DNA from: CAVQND01 sp964653485
GTDB taxonomy: Bacteria > Verrucomicrobiota > Verrucomicrobiia > Limisphaerales > UBA8199
DNA: 64,000 bases
Direction of reading: 5' to 3'
Assembly (NCBI GenBank): GCA_964653485.1
Contig: CAZZFF010000005.1
Span: 1 to 64,000, forward strand
The notes beneath the pieces were generated by a model. It was given only the letters and a program-made list of their open reading frames with translations. It was not told where the DNA came from and did no database searches. Every line of letters begins with the position of its first letter. Position 1 is the first letter of the stretch. Below, piece by piece: positions 16,659 through 25,845 of this stretch. A program made the translations under genes and the position numbers.

Positions 16659-19166
16659 TCAATGAACTGGCGGGGTGGCGCGTTGGCCGCGCACGGCTGC
16701 GGTGCTCTCCACGGCGACCGGCCCGGCGCCGATTTGCGGGCGCTGCCCCTTGTGCCACCACAGGACCAGAGCGCTGGCGATGTAGATGCTGGAGTAGGTG
16801 CCCGTGATGATGCCGATGAGGAACGTAAAGGCAAAGTCGTTGATTTCGCCGCCGCCGAAGATAAACAGCGAGAACGTCGCCAAAAAGACCGTGCCGGACG
16901 TGATGATCGTCCGGCTCAGGGTTTGGTTGAGTGACAGGTTCATCACTTCCTTGAAGGTCCCGCGTATCCCGAGCTTCAGGCTCTCCCGAATACGGTCGAA
17001 GATGACGATGGTATCGTTGGTCGAGAAGCCGATGATGGTCAGGACGGCGGCCACGGTCGTGGCGTTGAACTGGCGTCCGGACAGGCAATACAGACCGATC
17101 GTCATGAGCACGTCATGGATGACGGCCAGCACGGCCCCGACCGCGAACGAGAACTCGTAACGGAACGCCACATAGACCAGGATGCCGAATAGCGAAAGCA
17201 AGGAGGCGATGATGGCCGAGTGCGTAATGTCGCTGCCGACCGAAGCCCCGACGCGTTCGCTGCCCCTGAGGGTGAAGTTGCCCGGGGCCACTTGTTCGAG
17301 CGTCTTCATCACCACGTTGTTGGGATCCGCAAGGGTATCCAGGCGCAGGGCCTCGGTGCCGGTCCCAAGTTCTTTCTGGTACTGTATCCTGGGGTCTTTG
17401 ATGCCCGCGGCCTCGAGGGCCGAGCGGATTTGGGCCGGCTCGATCTTCTTCTTGAAGTAGCAGGTGACCGTGTCGCCCCCGATGAAATCGCGGCCGAAGG
17501 TGCTCTTGCCGCGGTAGAAACCGTAGGCTACGCCGATGGTGATGATGACCCAGGACGTGATAAAGGCCGGCTTGGCCAGCTTCATGAAGTCGAGCTTCAT
17601 CGTGGAAGGGATGAGATGGAACATCTTGATCGACTTGAGCCAGTTGTGGTCCACCATCCAATCGAAGATGATCCGCGTCACCACCAGGGAGGTGAACAGG
17701 CTCGCAGCCACACCGATGGTCAGCGCGACGCCGAACCCTTTGATCGAACCTGTGCCCATGAAAATGAGGATGACCGAGGAAATCAGGGTGGTCACGTGCG
17801 AGTCGAAAATCGTGCTGAAGGCGCGGCTGTAGCCGGCGGCGATGGCGCCGCGCAGGGACTTGCCTTTGCCCTGTTCCTCCCGGATGCGTTCGTAGATGAG
17901 CACGTTGGCATCCACCGCCATGCCGGCGGTGAGCACCACGCCCGCGATGCCGGGCAGGGTGAGCGTCGTCCCGACCGAGCACATCACCCCAAGGAGGATG
18001 ATGATGTTGGCGACGAGCGCCACATTGGCGACCATGCCCGCGATGAGATAATAACAGAGCATGAACGCCGAAACCGCCACGATGCTGAAGATGGAGGCCC
18101 TGATGCCGCTGTGAATCGCGTCCGTGCCCATCGTCGGATCGACCTGGCTGGAGGCTTCCAGAAGGAGAGGGGCGCGCAGGGGGTTCTCCAGGACGTTGGC
18201 CAGGTCCACGGCCTCTTGCATGTCAAATTGCCCTGTAATTTCTCCGCTGCCCGTTTCGATGGGGCCTCGGATGACGGGGGCGGACCGAATCTCGCCGTCC
18301 AGCACGATGGCCAGTTGGTGCCCCACGTTCTCCCGGGTGACTTGCCCGAAGATCTCGGCGCCTTTGGCGTTGAGCTCGAACTCGATGTCCGGCTGGCCCA
18401 TGTGGTCGCGCTGGGCCATGGCCCTGGAGATGCTGCTGCCCGTCAACTCCGGACGCTTCTTGACGAGCAGACTCACCGTCACCATCCGCCCTTGCTCCTT
18501 TTCCTTGAGCTTCATGACTTCATAGCCCGGCGGCACGATGCCCTGGGGCAGCAGTTCCTTGCTGTCGGGGTGGACCATGCGGAATTCGAGATACGCGGCG
18601 CGTTTGATGGAATCGATGGCGTCCTGCTGGCTGGCGGCCGAGAGGCCCGGCAACTGGACCAGAATCTCGTTCTTGCCCTGGGGTTGGATGAGGGGTTCGG
18701 CCACGCCGAAGCGGTCGACGCGCCGGCGGAGCACCTCGACCGCCTGGGAGAGGGCTGCTCCGCTGTCGGAGACGTTGGTCAGAGCGCTCGTGTCCATCCT
18801 CACCAGGAAGGAAGTGCCCCCTTGGAGGTCGAGCCCCAACCGGATGCGCCCGGCCGCTTCGCGCTGGAGGCGGTTGAGAACGTAGCGGGTCGGGTCCGTC
18901 TCCTCCTTGGCCTCGAAGAACGGGAAATAGCGCGTGATGTCGTTGGTCCCGATGGCCTCTTTGAGGTTCTCGTATTGCTTGCCGGGGCTTTTGGCCTCGA
19001 GCTGCTCGGCCTTCTGCACGATCAAGCCAAAGGCCGTATCATGGCCTCGCGCGCGCTGGCGGAAATACTGTATGAGGTCGCGTCCTTCGGGCGGATACAA
19101 CTCGTAAAGAGACCAGAGGATGACCAGGACGACCAGGACAACTCTCCAATAATTATTGCGATTCAT
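16659..19166 (-). CDS. secDF: Fused protein translocase subunit SecD-SecF
   Basis: This 835-residue protein joins SecD and SecF. The SecD part has an N-terminal helix (WRVVLVVLVILWSLYELYP), the P1 motif RIRLGLDLQGGTSFLVRMD, then a six-helix bundle with GMAVDANVLIYERIREE. From about residue 525 the SecF part starts (MKLDFMKLAKPAFITSW), with STFGRDFIGGDTV and GFSTNDTIVIFDRIRE. SecDF uses the proton gradient to pull proteins out of SecYEG on the periplasmic side. YajC is encoded 9 bases upstream, the classical yajC-secD-secF order. Confidence 0.96.
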   Translation of the reverse strand: MNRNNYWRVVLVVLVILWSLYELYPPEGRDLIQYFRQRARGHDTAFGLIVQKAEQLEAKSPGKQYENLKEAIGTNDITRYFPFFEAKEETDPTRYVLNRLQREAAGRIRLGLDLQGGTSFLVRMDTSALTNVSDSGAALSQAVEVLRRRVDRFGVAEPLIQPQGKNEILVQLPGLSAASQQDAIDSIKRAAYLEFRMVHPDSKELLPQGIVPPGYEVMKLKEKEQGRMVTVSLLVKKRPELTGSSISRAMAQRDHMGQPDIEFELNAKGAEIFGQVTRENVGHQLAIVLDGEIRSAPVIRGPIETGSGEITGQFDMQEAVDLANVLENPLRAPLLLEASSQVDPTMGTDAIHSGIRASIFSIVAVSAFMLCYYLIAGMVANVALVANIIILLGVMCSVGTTLTLPGIAGVVLTAGMAVDANVLIYERIREEQGKGKSLRGAIAAGYSRAFSTIFDSHVTTLISSVILIFMGTGSIKGFGVALTIGVAASLFTSLVVTRIIFDWMVDHNWLKSIKMFHLIPSTMKLDFMKLAKPAFITSWVIITIGVAYGFYRGKSTFGRDFIGGDTVTCYFKKKIEPAQIRSALEAAGIKDPRIQYQKELGTGTEALRLDTLADPNNVVMKTLEQVAPGNFTLRGSERVGASVGSDITHSAIIASLLSLFGILVYVAFRYEFSFAVGAVLAVIHDVLMTIGLYCLSGRQFNATTVAAVLTIIGFSTNDTIVIFDRIRESLKLGIRGTFKEVMNLSLNQTLSRTIITSGTVFLATFSLFIFGGGEINDFAFTFLIGIITGTYSSIYIASALVLWWHKGQRPQIGAGPVAVESTAAVRGQRATPPVH

Positions 19167-19175
19167 GAGAAAGGA

Positions 19176-19517
19176 CTAGGATGCGCTGGACTCTCCACCG
19201 CGTTCGACGATTTCGGCGATGGCCGTCTTGGTGATCTCGAACTTGGCGTCGGCGGAACGGACGTTGAGAGTCTTGTCTTTGACTGTGATCACCACGGCGA
19301 TCAAGCCGCCGTTGGTGATGATTTTGTCCCCGGCCTTCACGGTCTTGAGCATCGCGGCGTGCTCTTTGGCCTTCTTCTGCTGAGGACGGATGAGCATGAA
19401 GTAGAACATGACGCAGAGCAGAACAAGAGGCACAAGGGTAATCACAGGAGACTGCCCTTGCTGACCGGGGGGCGGCGGCGCCATTCCCAGCACCGCTCTG
19501 ACGCTCGATAATATCAT
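19176..19517 (-). CDS. yajC: Preprotein translocase subunit YajC
   Basis: This 113-residue protein has a single N-terminal helix (LVPLVLLCVMFYFMLIRPQQ), the RPQQKK signature, and the YajC core VKAGDKIITNGGLIAVV followed by VRSADAKFEITKTAIAEIV. YajC associates with SecDF in the inner membrane. It is the first gene of the yajC-secDF unit, and its promoter should lie in the 148-base divergent gap before the histidine kinase gene. Confidence 0.95.
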   Translation of the reverse strand: MILSSVRAVLGMAPPPPGQQGQSPVITLVPLVLLCVMFYFMLIRPQQKKAKEHAAMLKTVKAGDKIITNGGLIAVVITVKDKTLNVRSADAKFEITKTAIAEIVERGGESSAS

Positions 19518-19665
19518 ATTCTTGAATGAGCCGTTAACTCTACGGATACAGCCGCATTTGGCAAGCTTAAGGGTAAACCACGCCGGGGCAAATCAATTCT
19601 GAGGGGGTGGGCGCCGGGTCCGAAGTGATCAAAAAGCTCAGCAAGAACGGTTTGGAGCCGATAAC

Positions 19666-22056
19666 ATGCTCCAGAATAGGGTTGTGTCAAAATGCCATGG
19701 TCCTGCCGTGAGCGCACATAAGCCAAAGACCAGCTTCAGCAGTTTGCGGGCGAGGTTGGTCGGGACGGTATTCCTGGCCATCGCCCCGGCGTGGCTGGCT
19801 ATCCATCTATTGGCCAAGCACACCGGGACGGAGCCGCCCTGGGCCTCGTTTGTGGTGGGGATGCTGGCCTTGGGGGCGGCCTGGGCCGGCGGGGAGCGGT
19901 TCATCCTGAGGCAGGTGCGCACGCTGCTCGGGGCGGCCCAGCGCCTGGCCGCCGGAGACTTGAGCAGCCGCACGGGGCTGGGGGGGGAGAAGGGGGAATT
20001 GGGGGAGCTGGCCCGCACCTTTGACGCGATGGCCCAAACCCTCGAACATCGCGTCACGGAGCGCGAGCGGACCGAAAAGACGCTCCTGAACCGGTCCTTT
20101 CAGCAGACGGTGGTGAGCGCGCTGGGCCAATTTGCCCTGGTGGGGAACGATTTCTCCGCCCTGCTCGACCAGGCCGTGCTGATGGCTAGCCAGACGCTCG
20201 AAGTGGAGTACGGCTGCGTGCTGGAGTTGCTCCCGGATGGGCGGAGCCTGTTGTTGAAGGCGGGCGTGGGCTGGAGGGATGGGTTGGTGGGACAGTATGT
20301 GATGGCGGCGGGCCGGAACACTCAGGCGGGTTTCACATTAGCGATGGGGGAGCCGGTGGTCGTGGAGTATCTGCCTACGGACCCCCGTTTTGCCGGTTCT
20401 TCCCTGCTCATCGAGCATGGGGTGGTCAGCGGGATCACCGTGGCCGTGCCCGGCCAAGGAAGGCCCTATGCCATTTTGGGAGTGCATACGACCAACCGCC
20501 GGGACTTTACCGAGGACGAGGCCCATTTTCTCATGGCTATTGCTGCCGTTCTGGCCATGGCGGTCGCCCGCAATCAGATCGAGGCCAGGCTCCGGAAGCT
20601 CGCCGCGTTCGTCCAACTCCACCCCAACCCCGCCATGGAACTCGACGCCGAGGCGAAGATCACCTATGCCAACGAGGCGGCGCATAAACTGGCCGCCTTG
20701 GTCGGGCGAGCCCACCCCGCGGAGTTGCTGCCGGAGGACATCCGTGACCGGGTGCAGGAGTGCCTGGCCACGGGACCGAGCCTGCCGCGGCACGAGACGC
20801 GCGTCGGCGGGCGCGCCCTGGCGTGGTCCTTCCACCCGGTGGTCGAGAGCCAGACCGTCCATTGCTATGTGGAGGACATTACCGGCCGGCTGAGCCTGGA
20901 GGCCCAGTTGCGCCAGGCACAGAAGATGGAGTCGGTGGGTCAACTCGCAGCCGGGCTGGCCCACGATTTCAACAATATGCTCACCGTCATCCAGGGCCAT
21001 TCGAGCATGTTGCTGGCCAAGACTCCTCTGCCGCCGGGCTTGCTGGATTCCGCCCAGGCGATCTTCTATGCCGCCGAGCGGGCGGCGGGCCTGACCCGCC
21101 AACTGCTCGTGTTCAGCCGCAAGAACGTCATGCAGGTCAAGGAGTTGGACCTGCGGGAGGTGGTCGGGAACATGACGAAGATGCTCGAACGCCTCCTCGG
21201 CGAGACCATCGCCCTGCAATTCCAGCCCCCGCTCCAGATTCCGCTAATCCGGGCCGACGTCTGCATGCTCGAACAGGTCCTGATGAACCTCGCGGTCAAT
21301 GCGCGCGACGCCATGCCCAAAGGGGGCACCTTGACCATTCACACCGACCGCGTGGAGGTGGACGAGGCCTATGCGCAGGCCCATCCGGAGGCGCGGGCCG
21401 GCCCGGCGGTTTGCCTCCGGGTGATTGATGTGGGCTGCGGCATGGACGCCGCCACGCTGGGGCGCATCTTCGAGCCTTTCTTTACCACCAAGGAGGTCGG
21501 CAAAGGAACGGGCCTCGGCTTGGCCACCGTCTATGGCATCGTCAAGCGCCACGGCGGTTGGATCGAAGTGGCCAGCGAGGTCGGCCTGGGCACGACCTTC
21601 GCCATTTTCTTCCCGGCCTGCACAGAACCGGTCGAGGCCAAAGGCCCGGACAAGGCGCTGGCCCCGGAAACGCGCGGGGGCAAGGAGACTATCCTGGTCG
21701 TGGAAGATGAGCCTGTCCTGCGCGAGATGGCCCATGTGATACTGGAGGATTGCGGGTATACAATTATCGAGGCCGCCTCCGGCCGCAAGGCAATCGAAAT
21801 GTGGAACGGGCACTCCGCCGCCGTCGATCTGCTCCTCACCGACATGGTGATGCCCGAAGGCATCTCCGGCATGGACCTGGCTCAGCGGTTACAGGCCAGC
21901 AACCCGAAACTCAAAATCGTCTTCGCCAGCGGCTACAGCATGGACGATCTAGATTCAAGTTTCCTGCGCCAAGGCCACGCCACCTTCCTGCAAAAACCGT
22001 ATACCCAGGCCACCCTGGCCAGGGCCGTGAGAGATTGCCTGGATAACGGCGGGTAG
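19666..22056 (+). CDS. Hybrid sensor histidine kinase (HAMP-GAF-PAS-HisKA-HATPase-REC)
   Basis: This 796-residue protein has two N-terminal helices (about 33-50 and 58-75) that hold almost no periplasmic loop. It continues with a HAMP-like segment with LAAGDLSSRTG (about 78-135), a GAF domain (about 155-300) and a short PAS domain (about 305-415). HisKA carries LAHDFNNMLTVIQGHSSMLL with phospho-acceptor H433. HATPase_c has LMNLAVNARDAMPKGG and GTGLGLATVYGIVKRHGG. A C-terminal receiver has the acceptor Asp in LLLTDMVMPEGISG (D726). The input is probably cytoplasmic. No dedicated output gene is adjacent; the yajC operon is divergent. Confidence 0.92.
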   Translation: MLQNRVVSKCHGPAVSAHKPKTSFSSLRARLVGTVFLAIAPAWLAIHLLAKHTGTEPPWASFVVGMLALGAAWAGGERFILRQVRTLLGAAQRLAAGDLSSRTGLGGEKGELGELARTFDAMAQTLEHRVTERERTEKTLLNRSFQQTVVSALGQFALVGNDFSALLDQAVLMASQTLEVEYGCVLELLPDGRSLLLKAGVGWRDGLVGQYVMAAGRNTQAGFTLAMGEPVVVEYLPTDPRFAGSSLLIEHGVVSGITVAVPGQGRPYAILGVHTTNRRDFTEDEAHFLMAIAAVLAMAVARNQIEARLRKLAAFVQLHPNPAMELDAEAKITYANEAAHKLAALVGRAHPAELLPEDIRDRVQECLATGPSLPRHETRVGGRALAWSFHPVVESQTVHCYVEDITGRLSLEAQLRQAQKMESVGQLAAGLAHDFNNMLTVIQGHSSMLLAKTPLPPGLLDSAQAIFYAAERAAGLTRQLLVFSRKNVMQVKELDLREVVGNMTKMLERLLGETIALQFQPPLQIPLIRADVCMLEQVLMNLAVNARDAMPKGGTLTIHTDRVEVDEAYAQAHPEARAGPAVCLRVIDVGCGMDAATLGRIFEPFFTTKEVGKGTGLGLATVYGIVKRHGGWIEVASEVGLGTTFAIFFPACTEPVEAKGPDKALAPETRGGKETILVVEDEPVLREMAHVILEDCGYTIIEAASGRKAIEMWNGHSAAVDLLLTDMVMPEGISGMDLAQRLQASNPKLKIVFASGYSMDDLDSSFLRQGHATFLQKPYTQATLARAVRDCLDNGG

Positions 22057-22058
22057 AT

Positions 22059-22075
22059 GCAGGGATCGGTCCTTA
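22059..22075 (+). repeat. GGTCGGTCCTTA-type short motif
   Basis: GCAGGGATCGGTCCTTA starts 3 bases after the histidine kinase stop. It matches the sequence upstream of the REP transposase at 41990-42006 in 15 of 17 positions. It may be an end of an element mobilised by such a transposase. Confidence 0.5.
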
Positions 22076-22118
22076 CTTTTCACATTTTGTTCATGCTGTC
22101 TTTTTTTATTGCCGCCGC

Positions 22119-22553
22119 CTAACAGGGCTCGAGAGGGTTCCAGACCCGTGTGAAGCCGAAGTCGGCGAAATCCTTCTCATTCGCCGTGGCGAATTCGGTG
22201 ACGCCGTGATGACGCAGGGTCAGGGCGAGGCGCGCGTCGATGACGCGGCGGACGGCAAAACCCGGCTGGCGGGCCAGGCGCCAGACGTCATCCATCACCG
22301 GCGCCTGCTCCAGCAGCACCCAATTTGGGTTTTGGCGGAATGTCTGGCAGAAGTTGACGGCCTCAGCCGCGCCAAATGGGCGGCTAAGAATCCGTTGGTT
22401 GCGAACCTTGAGATAGACCTCGATGAGGACCAACTTACAAACGGCCACATCGCGGCGGTCCCGAAGTGACGTCAGGAATGCCCGAGCAGGTTCGCATTCC
22501 CGCGCATCGGAGTTGGCGGCATACACCAACAAGTTGGTGTCAAACGAGAGCAT
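22119..22553 (-). CDS. VapC-type PIN-domain ribonuclease toxin
   Basis: This 144-residue PIN protein starts MLSFDTNLLVYAAN, with the first metal-binding Asp (D5). It has a conserved Glu in LVLIEVYLKV, an Asp in RRVIDARLALTL, and the C-terminal TANEKDFADFGF Asp/Asn cluster. VapC toxins cleave tRNA or rRNA. The antitoxin gene lies 18 bases upstream on the same strand, the standard antitoxin-first order. Confidence 0.9.
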   Translation of the reverse strand: MLSFDTNLLVYAANSDARECEPARAFLTSLRDRRDVAVCKLVLIEVYLKVRNQRILSRPFGAAEAVNFCQTFRQNPNWVLLEQAPVMDDVWRLARQPGFAVRRVIDARLALTLRHHGVTEFATANEKDFADFGFTRVWNPLEPC

Positions 22554-22571
22554 CAGGCGACGAAGCTGGCC

Positions 22572-22805
22572 TTAAACATCATGCGCTACCTCCGTCCACT
22601 GCTCGGGCGGCGTCAGGAAAGGACCGCATCGCCGGGCCGGCGGCAATTTCCACTTGGCGCCGGGGATGCGCCCGGGCGGGTTAACCTGAGTAATATACTC
22701 AAGCCCGCGCCGCACTACCTCCGCAAAGGACCACTCCTTTTGCGCGGCCACTCGTTTAGCGCGCAGGTAAAGCTCATCTGGAATCTGGACCTGCGTCTTT
22801 ATCAT
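22572..22805 (-). CDS. VapB-type ribbon-helix-helix antitoxin
   Basis: This 77-residue protein starts MIKTQVQIPDELYLRAKRVA with helix KEWSFAEVVRRGLEYI, the ribbon-helix-helix (CopG/Arc) DNA-binding pattern. The C-terminal half (Pro-rich, WKLPPARRC...) is the likely VapC-binding tail. It probably represses its own operon through the inverted repeat right at the start codon (22807-22821). Confidence 0.85.
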   Translation of the reverse strand: MIKTQVQIPDELYLRAKRVAAQKEWSFAEVVRRGLEYITQVNPPGRIPGAKWKLPPARRCGPFLTPPEQWTEVAHDV

Positions 22806-22806
22806 G

Positions 22807-22821
22807 ATGGCAATTTGCCAT
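22807..22821. promoter_or_regulatory. Candidate VapB operator
   Basis: A perfect inverted repeat, ATGGCAA-T-TTGCCAT, lies 1 base upstream of the vapB start codon. Its position over the ribosome-binding and promoter region fits autorepression by the RHH antitoxin, as is known for VapBC operons. Binding itself is inferred. Confidence 0.55.
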
Positions 22822-22933
22822 GATGTTCATTCCATGGCAAGCAATGATGCGACCAAGAAGAGGAGGAGGAGAGGATGGCCATTCACAAAATGGTTGTGAC
22901 AGGGTCGTTCCGGGCGTGTTAAGATAGGACTAT

Positions 22934-25780
22934 ATGAATGGCCCTGAAGGTCTTCTCGCGCGCCGCGGCGCCGCTGACATCAAACGGGGTGACGTTCCCC
23001 CGTTCCGCAACGGGCGTGACGCGAAACCGGATGCCACTTCGGATACCATCGAATCGCCCGGAACGCCGCCTTCACGCGGCATTTGGCGTCTAGCCCGGCT
23101 GCTGTGGCTCTTTGTGGCTGTCCTCGGGGTTGGCGCGCCTTCCGCGCCGGCCTTTACGCTTCTCTCGTCCAATCAACTCGTCTTTGTGAACGTGGACCAC
23201 GCCCCGATGGGGATTTGCTCGACGCTTGCCTACGGCCTCGGCGGCCCGTCCGGCCCCTACACCAACGTCACGGGCGCCTTGTGCGGTTTGGGAATGTCCA
23301 GCCCTGTCATTCCCTACCGCAACGGCGGTGGCGGCGTGATCGTCGCACTCTCAAGCAGTGCCGGCGTGTGCGCTCTCCCTTTTCTCGCCTCGCCCGCCAG
23401 CGTTGCTCCCAACGCCCGTTTTTTCGACGCCACCAACGTGCAGCGGACGCTCACCCCTTGCACGGACCAGTGGACCATAGAGAACGCCGGCCTGGCCTTC
23501 ACGCATTACACCCCGGCCTGGTCCATGGCCAGTCTCGACGCGGCAACCCTCGGCGACAAGAAACGGTTCTTCCTCCCGGCCAACTGGATCGTGTTCACCG
23601 TCGAGAACACCAACGCGACCCCTGAAGACTTTTACTTTGGCCTGCCCGCCGCCGCCGCACAAAAGAGCTTTGCCAATGGCGCATACCAGGGCTTCGCGGT
23701 CGGCGAAGCGGCCCTGGCCGTGCAAACAGGAAGCTGCGACTTGTTGACCGGCGCCAGTCTCACCGCGGCCCTCGGCGGGGTGAGCCAGGGCTTTGCGTTT
23801 CATTTAAGCGTTCCGGCCGGCCAGACCAGGACCTTGACGGTGGTGCTTGCCTTCTACCGCGCCGCCGTGGTGGATTCGCGAATATCGGGATACTATTATT
23901 ATACTTCCCTCTTTGGTTCCATCGACAGCGTGATTGACGCGGCCTTCGCCGGGCTGGCGGACGCCCGGATGCGCTGCCAGCAATTGGCCTCGGCGATGGC
24001 CGGCGCCGGCGTGAACGCCTATCGCCAGTTCCTTGCCTCGCACGCCCTGCATTCCTACATGGCCAACACAATCTGTCTCATCGATCCAAGCGGCGGCGTT
24101 CACTGGTGGGTAACCGAGGGGTACTGGGGCTATATCAACACCTTCGATCTGACCGTGGACATGGCCTTCTACGACTCCCTGATGCACCCCTGGGCTCTGC
24201 GCAACGTGCTGGACACCTTTTCGGGCGCGCTCCCCGGCACTGGCTACAGCTTCAATCATCCCCTTTACGACGCCCTGTCCGGCGCCGAGGTTTCGCAAGG
24301 CGGGTTCTCCTTCCATCACGACATGGGCAACTGGCCGACCTCGGACGCCCCCGGAACCGACCCGGTTTTTGATGATTACATGGGCCAGGAACAGCTCCAG
24401 AATTGGATTCTCTCGGCCGGGCTTTACTGGAGCCACACGACCGACAATGCCTGGCTGACCAATAACCTGGCACTGCTCCGGACCTGCCTCAGCTCGATGC
24501 TCTTGCGGGACGACACCGACGCCCTCGCCAGGGATGGAATCACCAAGAACATCAACTCGCCCGAGGGCACCACATTCGACGACCTGGACGCTTCTCTCCA
24601 TGCGCCGGGCTACAGCGGCAGGCTGGCCGTCAGGAACTGGGCCTCTTACCTCGCCCTGCAGGCGATGTTCGGCCAAATCGGCGACGCCGCCGACGAGGCG
24701 ACCTGTCAGAACATGGCGGCCGCCGCGGCACAGACCATTTCCGCCCTGTGGACCGATTACCGGCAGACGCTGGGTTACCTCCCCGCTCTGCTGAACGGCA
24801 GCGTGCAATACGCCACCATCCCGATGGTCGAGGGCTTGGCCTATCCGCTGCAAATGGGCCTGACGAACGCCGTCGACCGCGTTGGCGGCCCCTACGCGTC
24901 CATGCTTCAGGCCCTGTCCAACCACTTGGCGGCGGTGCTGGTTCCCGGCAGGTGCCTCAACGCCATCAGCGGGGCGTGGAATATGACAAGCGCCACCGAC
25001 TACCAAAACTTCCCCAACACCTGGCAAAGCAAGATGTACATCGCCCAATACGTCGCCGAACAGGTCCTCGGGTTCACCGGCGACACGGTGAATGGGGCCG
25101 TGGACCAAATCCATGCCACCATTCAGGTTCAGAACGCTCCCTTTCACGAATGGTCCGATCAGACCGACGCCACGGGGGCTGACCGGTTTTTGGGGGGGTG
25201 CCATTATCCCCGCGGCATTACCAGCGCGCTCTGGTGGCTCAACCCAACCAACAATCCCGGCTACCCCGTGCCCACCTCCGCGCCCGCGGCGCCCAATGCC
25301 CTGTCGGCGATAGCCGGCAACCGCCAGGTGGTGCTCTACTGGAATGGAGTCGCCCTGGCTGCGGGGTACAACCTCCAGCGGGCGACGACAAGCGGTGGCC
25401 CCTACACGCCCGTGGCCAAGGAAATCGCCGGCGCCAGTTTCATCGACACCAACGTGGTCAACGGCCTCACTTATTATTACATCGTGGCGGCAACGAATCA
25501 GGTCGGCTCAGGCCCTCCTTCCCCCGAGACCGCCGTGACGCCGCACGGCGCGGTGCCCTCGACGGGGACGAACATCGCGGCGAAGCTCAGCGGCGCCAGC
25601 CTTATCGTCTCGTGGCCTTCAGATCATGTGGGCTGGCTCCTCCAGACCAACGCGGTGGATGTCGGAAACAGCCTCTATTGGGGCGACGTGCCCGGCTCGG
25701 GGACCAACTCCCACATGATTTTCCAGGCTACCAATTCGACGCCCGCAACCGAGTTTTTCCGCCTGCGCTATCCGTTCTGA
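22934..25780 (+). CDS. Secreted GH52 beta-xylosidase-like enzyme with fibronectin III tail
   Basis: This 948-residue protein has a hydrophobic export segment around residues 53-74 after a long N-terminal extension. The central approximately 700 residues follow GH52 beta-xylosidases from end to end: VDHAPMGICSTLAYGLGG, HALHSYMANT, WWVTEGYWGYINTFDLTVD, GGFSFHHDMGNW, EQLQNWILSAGLYW, TTFDDLDASLH, WQSKMYIAQYVAEQVLG, HYPRGITSALWW. By position, E395 (VTEGY) corresponds to the family nucleophile and D549 (TTFD) to the acid/base. A fibronectin III domain (about 783-872) and about 75 more residues follow. GH52 enzymes release xylose from xylo-oligosaccharides with retention. The family is rare and known mostly from Firmicutes. 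Downstream genes are on the other strand. Confidence 0.82.
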   Translation: MNGPEGLLARRGAADIKRGDVPPFRNGRDAKPDATSDTIESPGTPPSRGIWRLARLLWLFVAVLGVGAPSAPAFTLLSSNQLVFVNVDHAPMGICSTLAYGLGGPSGPYTNVTGALCGLGMSSPVIPYRNGGGGVIVALSSSAGVCALPFLASPASVAPNARFFDATNVQRTLTPCTDQWTIENAGLAFTHYTPAWSMASLDAATLGDKKRFFLPANWIVFTVENTNATPEDFYFGLPAAAAQKSFANGAYQGFAVGEAALAVQTGSCDLLTGASLTAALGGVSQGFAFHLSVPAGQTRTLTVVLAFYRAAVVDSRISGYYYYTSLFGSIDSVIDAAFAGLADARMRCQQLASAMAGAGVNAYRQFLASHALHSYMANTICLIDPSGGVHWWVTEGYWGYINTFDLTVDMAFYDSLMHPWALRNVLDTFSGALPGTGYSFNHPLYDALSGAEVSQGGFSFHHDMGNWPTSDAPGTDPVFDDYMGQEQLQNWILSAGLYWSHTTDNAWLTNNLALLRTCLSSMLLRDDTDALARDGITKNINSPEGTTFDDLDASLHAPGYSGRLAVRNWASYLALQAMFGQIGDAADEATCQNMAAAAAQTISALWTDYRQTLGYLPALLNGSVQYATIPMVEGLAYPLQMGLTNAVDRVGGPYASMLQALSNHLAAVLVPGRCLNAISGAWNMTSATDYQNFPNTWQSKMYIAQYVAEQVLGFTGDTVNGAVDQIHATIQVQNAPFHEWSDQTDATGADRFLGGCHYPRGITSALWWLNPTNNPGYPVPTSAPAAPNALSAIAGNRQVVLYWNGVALAAGYNLQRATTSGGPYTPVAKEIAGASFIDTNVVNGLTYYYIVAATNQVGSGPPSPETAVTPHGAVPSTGTNIAAKLSGASLIVSWPSDHVGWLLQTNAVDVGNSLYWGDVPGSGTNSHMIFQATNSTPATEFFRLRYPF

Positions 25781-25845
25781 TGACGTGTACCGGCGCCGAG
25801 TCGGCGCCTGCCGAACACCGAAGTGCTCCGCCTTGTGACTTCGAA

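Noticed and set aside
17220..19511. 763-codon open frame on the plus strand opposite secDF
   Set aside because: It is antisense to the clear SecD-SecF/YajC proteins. Its His/Asp/Arg-rich composition is typical of a shadow frame in GC-rich DNA.
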